Program-made: the position numbers and the translations under genes | Notes under the pieces: generated by a model | Database searches by the model: none | Told to the model about the DNA's origin: nothing | The model's input: only the letters and a program-made list of their open reading frames with translations | In this document: positions 60,626 to 64,000 of the stretch, in pieces | Position numbering within the stretch: the first letter of the stretch is position 1 | How the letters are laid out: the number at the start of each line of letters is the position of its first letter | Source of the DNA: Brevibacillus choshinensis | GTDB lineage: Bacteria; Bacillota; Bacilli; Brevibacillales; Brevibacillaceae | DNA: 64,000 nucleotides | NCBI RefSeq assembly: GCF_001420695.1 | Contig: NZ_LJJB01000007.1 | Location: forward strand, 941,890-1,005,889 | Reading direction: 5' to 3'

Positions 60626-61069
60626 TCAGCCCTCGGCGTTCAAGTATTGCTCGTATCGAGTGTAGTCAATTTGCTTGTCCTTCAAATGAGCGATCAGCCA
60701 TTTATGGTCACGCTTCGGTGTGGCGACAATGTAACCTTTCACGATCAGGTCGATTGTGATTGTTGACGCCTTTTCCTCCATGGCGATCTGACCGATTTTG
60801 GCCGCTATCGATCGTCTCGCCACATCACGGAACAGCTGCGGAACTGGATCGACGAGTTCATTGAGAAGGGTGAGACCATCTTCGGTCCAGAGAGAACGAG
60901 TCTGGTCGATATAATAATCTTGCCAATCGAGATCTGATTTTCCATCGTTCTTGGGCATCGATTTTAAAAACTTGCGAAACATGAAATACCCGCCGATCCC
61001 CATCAAGCCTACCAAGAGAATGGACCAACCGACGATAAACAGGGAAAACCCTGTGGACATTTGGGACAT
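60626..61069 (-). CDS. DUF2621 family membrane-anchored protein (YneK-like)
   Basis: 147 residues with one N-terminal helix (about 8-28, FSLFIVGWSILLVGLMGIGGYFMF) and a soluble region whose DLDWQDYYIDQTRSLW, ELVDPVPQLFRDVAR and GYIVATPKRDHKWL match the DUF2621/YneK family. Function unknown. ATG 61069 has GAGGTG 7 nt upstream; the longer frame to 61276 has no ribosome-binding site and contains the promoter. Confidence 0.85.
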   Translation of the reverse strand: MSQMSTGFSLFIVGWSILLVGLMGIGGYFMFRKFLKSMPKNDGKSDLDWQDYYIDQTRSLWTEDGLTLLNELVDPVPQLFRDVARRSIAAKIGQIAMEEKASTITIDLIVKGYIVATPKRDHKWLIAHLKDKQIDYTRYEQYLNAEG

Positions 61070-61121
61070 GAAGCTGCACCTCGTTTTGATTACTTTATTA
61101 GCCAAAATGTTTGATAACAGA

Positions 61122-61150
61122 AGTGTACCGTATTTTACCGACAGCAACAA
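61122..61150 (-). promoter_or_regulatory. Promoter of the DUF2621 gene
   Basis: TTGTTG, 17 bp, TACACT on the minus strand, about 53 nt before the start codon. Confidence 0.55.
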
Positions 61151-61247
61151 ACTTTTTGTGCAAAAGCCCATCCTGCGGGTTTGCTCTTCCCAAGTACACA
61201 TACAATTTAGTATGATTAGAATTAATCTTTTTAGGGAGTTGACGCTC

Positions 61248-61622
61248 ATGTTCAAGCTAGGACAACGCGTCGTCATTGTTGCTGACTCCTTTGAGCAAGG
61301 CTTGCCTATGGGCGAATACGGTTACTTGATCGCACGCGACCGCAACCCAGACAGTGCGTTTGCATGGGTGATTCGCATACCCAAAATAGATAAGCAGTTT
61401 CCCGTAGTGGAGGAGGACATCGCTCTCGAAGCGCAATTGCTGGAGGAAGAGGCAGAGCGCATTTCACATGAGGCTTTGCTCGACTTTGCGCTGGCAACTC
61501 GCAACGAAGCGCTTTTTCGTCAATTGGTGGGCTTGCAGGATGTGGAAGAGGCAAATGACGAACCCGTTAAGGAATCAGTAGAGGACTTTATCCGTAAAGT
61601 AAATATGAAAGCATGGATTTAA
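61248..61622 (+). CDS. 124-residue hypothetical protein
   Basis: Starts with a beta-rich SH3-like segment (MFKLGQRVVIV, PMGEYGYLIARDRNPDSAFAWVIRIP) then an acidic helical region (EEDIALEAQLLEEEAERIS) and a short basic end. No family is recognised. ATG 61248 follows AGGGAG at 9 nt. It is divergent from the DUF2621 gene and followed by a TPR gene. Confidence 0.68.
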   Translation: MFKLGQRVVIVADSFEQGLPMGEYGYLIARDRNPDSAFAWVIRIPKIDKQFPVVEEDIALEAQLLEEEAERISHEALLDFALATRNEALFRQLVGLQDVEEANDEPVKESVEDFIRKVNMKAWI

Positions 61623-61680
61623 AGCAGGGAGCCATAGCTTCTTGATACTATTGTGTAGGAAATGAAAGCGAGGCTGTTAC

Positions 61681-62643
61681 ATGTCTGATTTTGTATCGTT
61701 TACCAATGAGTTTGGTCAAACCATCGATATGTCCCGAGAGGACTACCAGAAAAAAGTGATCCCACATAACCTGGACATGTACTGGGACAAAAAAGAAAAG
61801 CTTCGCGATTTCGCGATGGAATTGGTGAAGGAGCAATTTCATGAGCAGGCAGCTGTTGCGGCAGACAGGCTCCTAGAATTGTACGGACCGATTGAGTCAG
61901 CGCTCATTTTTCGGGCTGTCGTACACATGCAAGCGAGGGAATTCGATCGAGCCAAAGCGATTCTGACGGATTGTCTGGAGCGCTTCCCTTCTTCGGGCAC
62001 AGCTTGTACGAATTTGGCCAAGATCTATGCGTTCGAGGGCGAAGATGCCAAAGCTTTCGAAACGTTACATACCGGTCTCCACAAAGATCCAAATCAGGAA
62101 AATGGCTTGAACATGTTCGTGGAAAATTTCCTCGGTGCGGGCCGGAAAGAAGAACTCAAAGAAAGCCTGGAAGCACTTGCCGGAAAAGACGGAGCTTGGC
62201 GTCCACAGCTGCATTTGGCTCGTCTCGCACTGACGGAGGAGAACTTGCTCAAAGCCATGCACTGGTACACGCTAGCGATCGACGGTGCAAAGGATCGTTT
62301 TGAGATTGTCATGACCGTGACTGGTGAGCTAGGACAAGCCGGGTATGTTTACCAGCTGATTCAAATCTGCGAGAAGTATTGGACACCTGAATTTCCGTTC
62401 CCATATGCCGGATTCAATTATGCAAATGCACTTATTGCAACGGATCAAAAGGAAAAAGCCATCGCAATCCTGCGCAACATGCAGGACCATCTGGCGGATA
62501 ACTACAAGCCGATGGTCGATCATTTCCTCTTGAGAGTACCAGGTGCGCAGGAAGCGGAAGCCGCTGCCGCTCAAAAAGTGGCGGAGAGTCAATCCATGGA
62601 TGGCGCCAGCACCAAAAAGAGCTGGTGGAAAATCTGGAAGTAG
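61681..62643 (+). CDS. TPR-repeat protein
   Basis: 320 residues, soluble, with TPR-like helix pairs over about residues 35-280 (ALIFRAVVHMQAREFDRAKAIL, ACTNLAKIYAFEGEDAKAFETL, PQLHLARLALTEENLLKAMHWY) and a C-terminal basic/tryptophan end KKSWWKIWK. Typical of protein-interaction scaffolds; no catalytic motif. ATG 61681 has GCGAGG upstream. Confidence 0.82.
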   Translation: MSDFVSFTNEFGQTIDMSREDYQKKVIPHNLDMYWDKKEKLRDFAMELVKEQFHEQAAVAADRLLELYGPIESALIFRAVVHMQAREFDRAKAILTDCLERFPSSGTACTNLAKIYAFEGEDAKAFETLHTGLHKDPNQENGLNMFVENFLGAGRKEELKESLEALAGKDGAWRPQLHLARLALTEENLLKAMHWYTLAIDGAKDRFEIVMTVTGELGQAGYVYQLIQICEKYWTPEFPFPYAGFNYANALIATDQKEKAIAILRNMQDHLADNYKPMVDHFLLRVPGAQEAEAAAAQKVAESQSMDGASTKKSWWKIWK

Positions 62644-62650
62644 TCAAAAC

Positions 62651-62684
62651 CAAACGCCCGAGCCTATATGCCGGGCGTTTTTTG
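62651..62684 (+). terminator. Terminator after TPR gene
   Basis: AAACGCCCG / CGGGCGTTT stem, 11-nt loop, then TTTTTT. Confidence 0.85.
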
Positions 62685-62795
62685 ACGCACTTTTACCATG
62701 CATGTAAGAGGGAAACTCGACTTTGGCAACCGAGGTGGTATTGCTCATAGTGCCCTTCGACCTAGTAGCAGGACAATCGACGACGCATTTTGGAC

Positions 62796-62838
62796 AAAAA
62801 AACGATGCTGGCTCTCATCCCGAGAAGAACCAGCACCG
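62796..62838 (-). terminator. Terminator of the ABC importer operon
   Basis: On the minus strand GGTGCTGGTTCT pairs with AGAGCCAGCATC (wobble pairs) and is followed by GTTTTTTTG. Confidence 0.8.
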
Positions 62839-62852
62839 CTTTGTGTTACCAT

Positions 62853-63659
62853 CTATTTAAACTGGCTGGTGAGCCGCCTTTCTAGATACGCGACGCCTTG
62901 ATACATCAGGGTAGCGACGACCGCGATAATGGCGAGACTCATCATGACCAGGGTAAAATTAAACACCTGGAATCCGTAAATGATCAGATAACCCAACCCT
63001 TGCTGGGAAACGAGGAACTCCCCGACGATGACTCCCACCCAGGAGAGACCAACGTTTACTTTCAACGTAGCGAGAATGGTGGGGATCGTAGAAGGAAGGA
63101 TGACCATCGAAAAGGTCTGCTTCTTGTTACCTCCCAGTGTTTGCACCACTTTGATATAGTTGGGATTGACTTCTTTGAAGCTGGTGTAAATGTTGATCGT
63201 CGTAATGATCACCGAGATCGCGCAGCCCATGGCGATGACAGAGAAGAGGCCAGGGCCAAAGCTGACGATAAATACGGGTCCGAGTGCGACCTTTGGCATG
63301 CTGTTGGCGATGACGAGGTAGGGCTCGAGGACACGGGAGAGAAACGGAGACCACCAGATGGTGGCAGCAATAAGGGTTCCGAGCAAGGTACCCAGGAGAA
63401 AGCCTATAATCGTCTCCCACACCGTCATACCTACGTGGGGGAGGAGGCTGCCATCCATCAGTCTCATCCAAAACTCTGCCAAAACCTTGGTAGGGTAGCT
63501 GAAAATGAGCGGATTAATGGTATTCGTCCGCGCGAGCAGCTCCCATAATCCGATGAAGATGACAAACAACACACATTGAGTAGACAGTACCCCTGAACGC
63601 GTCTTGGCTTCCAGCTTTAAAAACCGACGGTGGACGGACTCAATTTCCTTTTGCTGCAT
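62853..63659 (-). CDS. ABC importer permease, nitrate/sulfonate/taurine type
   Basis: 268 residues with about six helices and the binding-protein-dependent inner membrane domain. The EAA-type loop is FKEVNPNYIKVVQTLGG with SWVGVIVGEFLVSQQGLGYLI later, typical of the SsuC/TauC family. ATG 63659 has GGAGGTGG 6 nt upstream; it overlaps the ATPase end by about 20 nt. It pairs with the ATPase at the right edge; the substrate-binding protein is outside the window. Confidence 0.9.
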   Translation of the reverse strand: MQQKEIESVHRRFLKLEAKTRSGVLSTQCVLFVIFIGLWELLARTNTINPLIFSYPTKVLAEFWMRLMDGSLLPHVGMTVWETIIGFLLGTLLGTLIAATIWWSPFLSRVLEPYLVIANSMPKVALGPVFIVSFGPGLFSVIAMGCAISVIITTINIYTSFKEVNPNYIKVVQTLGGNKKQTFSMVILPSTIPTILATLKVNVGLSWVGVIVGEFLVSQQGLGYLIIYGFQVFNFTLVMMSLAIIAVVATLMYQGVAYLERRLTSQFK

Positions 63660-64000
63660 CAGAGACCACCTCCATCTCTTTCCAGACACGGTGGAACAGG
63701 TCCTGAAATCCCGTTTCATTTCGCGCATCGAATGGGATGGCGTCTCTGATGTGCGAAGGAATGATGACCTCACTGTTGATTCGTCCGGGATTGCGTGACA
63801 GAATATAGACTCGATCGCCCATCGCAATCGATTCAGAAAGATCATGTGTGACGAGGACGGCCGTCTTTTTGTGACGGCGCAGCGTGGTGAAAATCAAGTC
63901 TTCGAGCTTGAGCTTGGTTTGATAGTCCAAGGCAGAAAAGGGTTCATCTAACAGCAGGACATCCGGTTGACAGGCAAGCGTCCGTACGAGAGCAACCCGT
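63640..64000 (-). CDS. ABC importer ATP-binding protein, N-terminus outside window
   Basis: The fragment begins within the domain just before Walker B: VRTLACQPDVLLLDEPFSALD (VLLLDEP is Walker B), followed by the switch histidine in LVTHDLSESIAMGDR. It is the SsuB/TauB-type ATPase for nitrate, sulfonate or related substrates. The gene runs off the right edge, so the Walker A and signature are not seen. It overlaps the permease start. The C-terminal end is normal. Confidence 0.88.
   Translation of the reverse strand, partial: RVALVRTLACQPDVLLLDEPFSALDYQTKLKLEDLIFTTLRRHKKTAVLVTHDLSESIAMGDRVYILSRNPGRINSEVIIPSHIRDAIPFDARNETGFQDLFHRVWKEMEVVSDAAKGN

Noticed and set aside
62898-63548. 216-residue antisense frame in the ABC permease gene
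   Set aside because: Highly charged, low-complexity translation typical of antisense reading of membrane-protein codons.
1-64000. tRNA, rRNA, insertion sequences, prophage or plasmid origins
   Set aside because: No cloverleaf, rRNA-like segment, transposase, integrase or terminal inverted repeat was recognised by reading.

Overview
The window reads as chromosome of an aerobic, endospore-forming Firmicute, most likely Brevibacillus (Paenibacillaceae). This is an inference from an S-layer-homology (SLH) protein, an alpha/beta-type spore DNA-binding protein, CotS-like and YjcZ-like spore proteins, a B-type RNase P RNA, a SAM-I riboswitch and a T-box, strong Shine-Dalgarno sequences and frequent TTG/GTG starts. 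No tRNA, rRNA, insertion sequence, prophage or CRISPR array was seen. Both ends cut genes: a c-di-GMP enzyme on the left and an ABC ATPase on the right.

Layout. 1-5.4 kb: MHYT-PAS-GGDEF-EAL protein, an APC permease with a 45-residue leader protein, a small exported protein and a pentapeptide-repeat protein. 5.6-8.2 kb: an operon of M20 amidohydrolase, DUF3100 membrane protein and a small four-helix membrane protein. 8.3-15.3 kb: ABC ATPase, metallo-beta-lactamase-fold hydrolase, SurA-like and TPR membrane proteins, secreted beta-propeller protein, class I fumarase. 15.4-18.5 kb: LysM/coiled-coil protein, spore SASP, radical SAM YfkAB, DUF1385 protein. 18.5-22.5 kb: DMT exporter divergent from a MocR regulator, gamma-carbonic anhydrase, HesB/IscA-like protein, rnpB. 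22.7-27.8 kb: SLH protein, IseA-like protein, asparagine synthetase.

27.9-34.4 kb holds a LytS/LytT two-component system followed by a DUF485 protein, two tandem sodium:solute (acetate/pyruvate-type) symporters and a 103-residue protein. The gap before the DUF485 gene carries a candidate LytTR direct repeat, a -10 box and a cre-like site, which suggests a carboxylate-sensing uptake circuit that integrates a ligand sensor with carbon catabolite control. This is the most interesting unit in the window.

34.5-42 kb: copper-amine-oxidase-stalk protein, HD-GYP protein, universal stress protein, endonuclease IV, T-box-controlled argS, a YjcZ-like microprotein. 42.1-47.8 kb: a SAM-riboswitch operon with metH and a fused homocysteine methyltransferase/methylene-THF reductase, so folate reduction and methionine synthesis are controlled together by SAM. 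47.8-64 kb: CotS-like kinase, Mug glycosylase, SET protein, several microproteins, LysE exporter, M32 carboxypeptidase, RF3, acetyltransferases, MFS transporter, rhodanese plus DUF817, DUF502, VOC protein, DUF2621, TPR protein and an ABC importer of the nitrate/sulfonate type.
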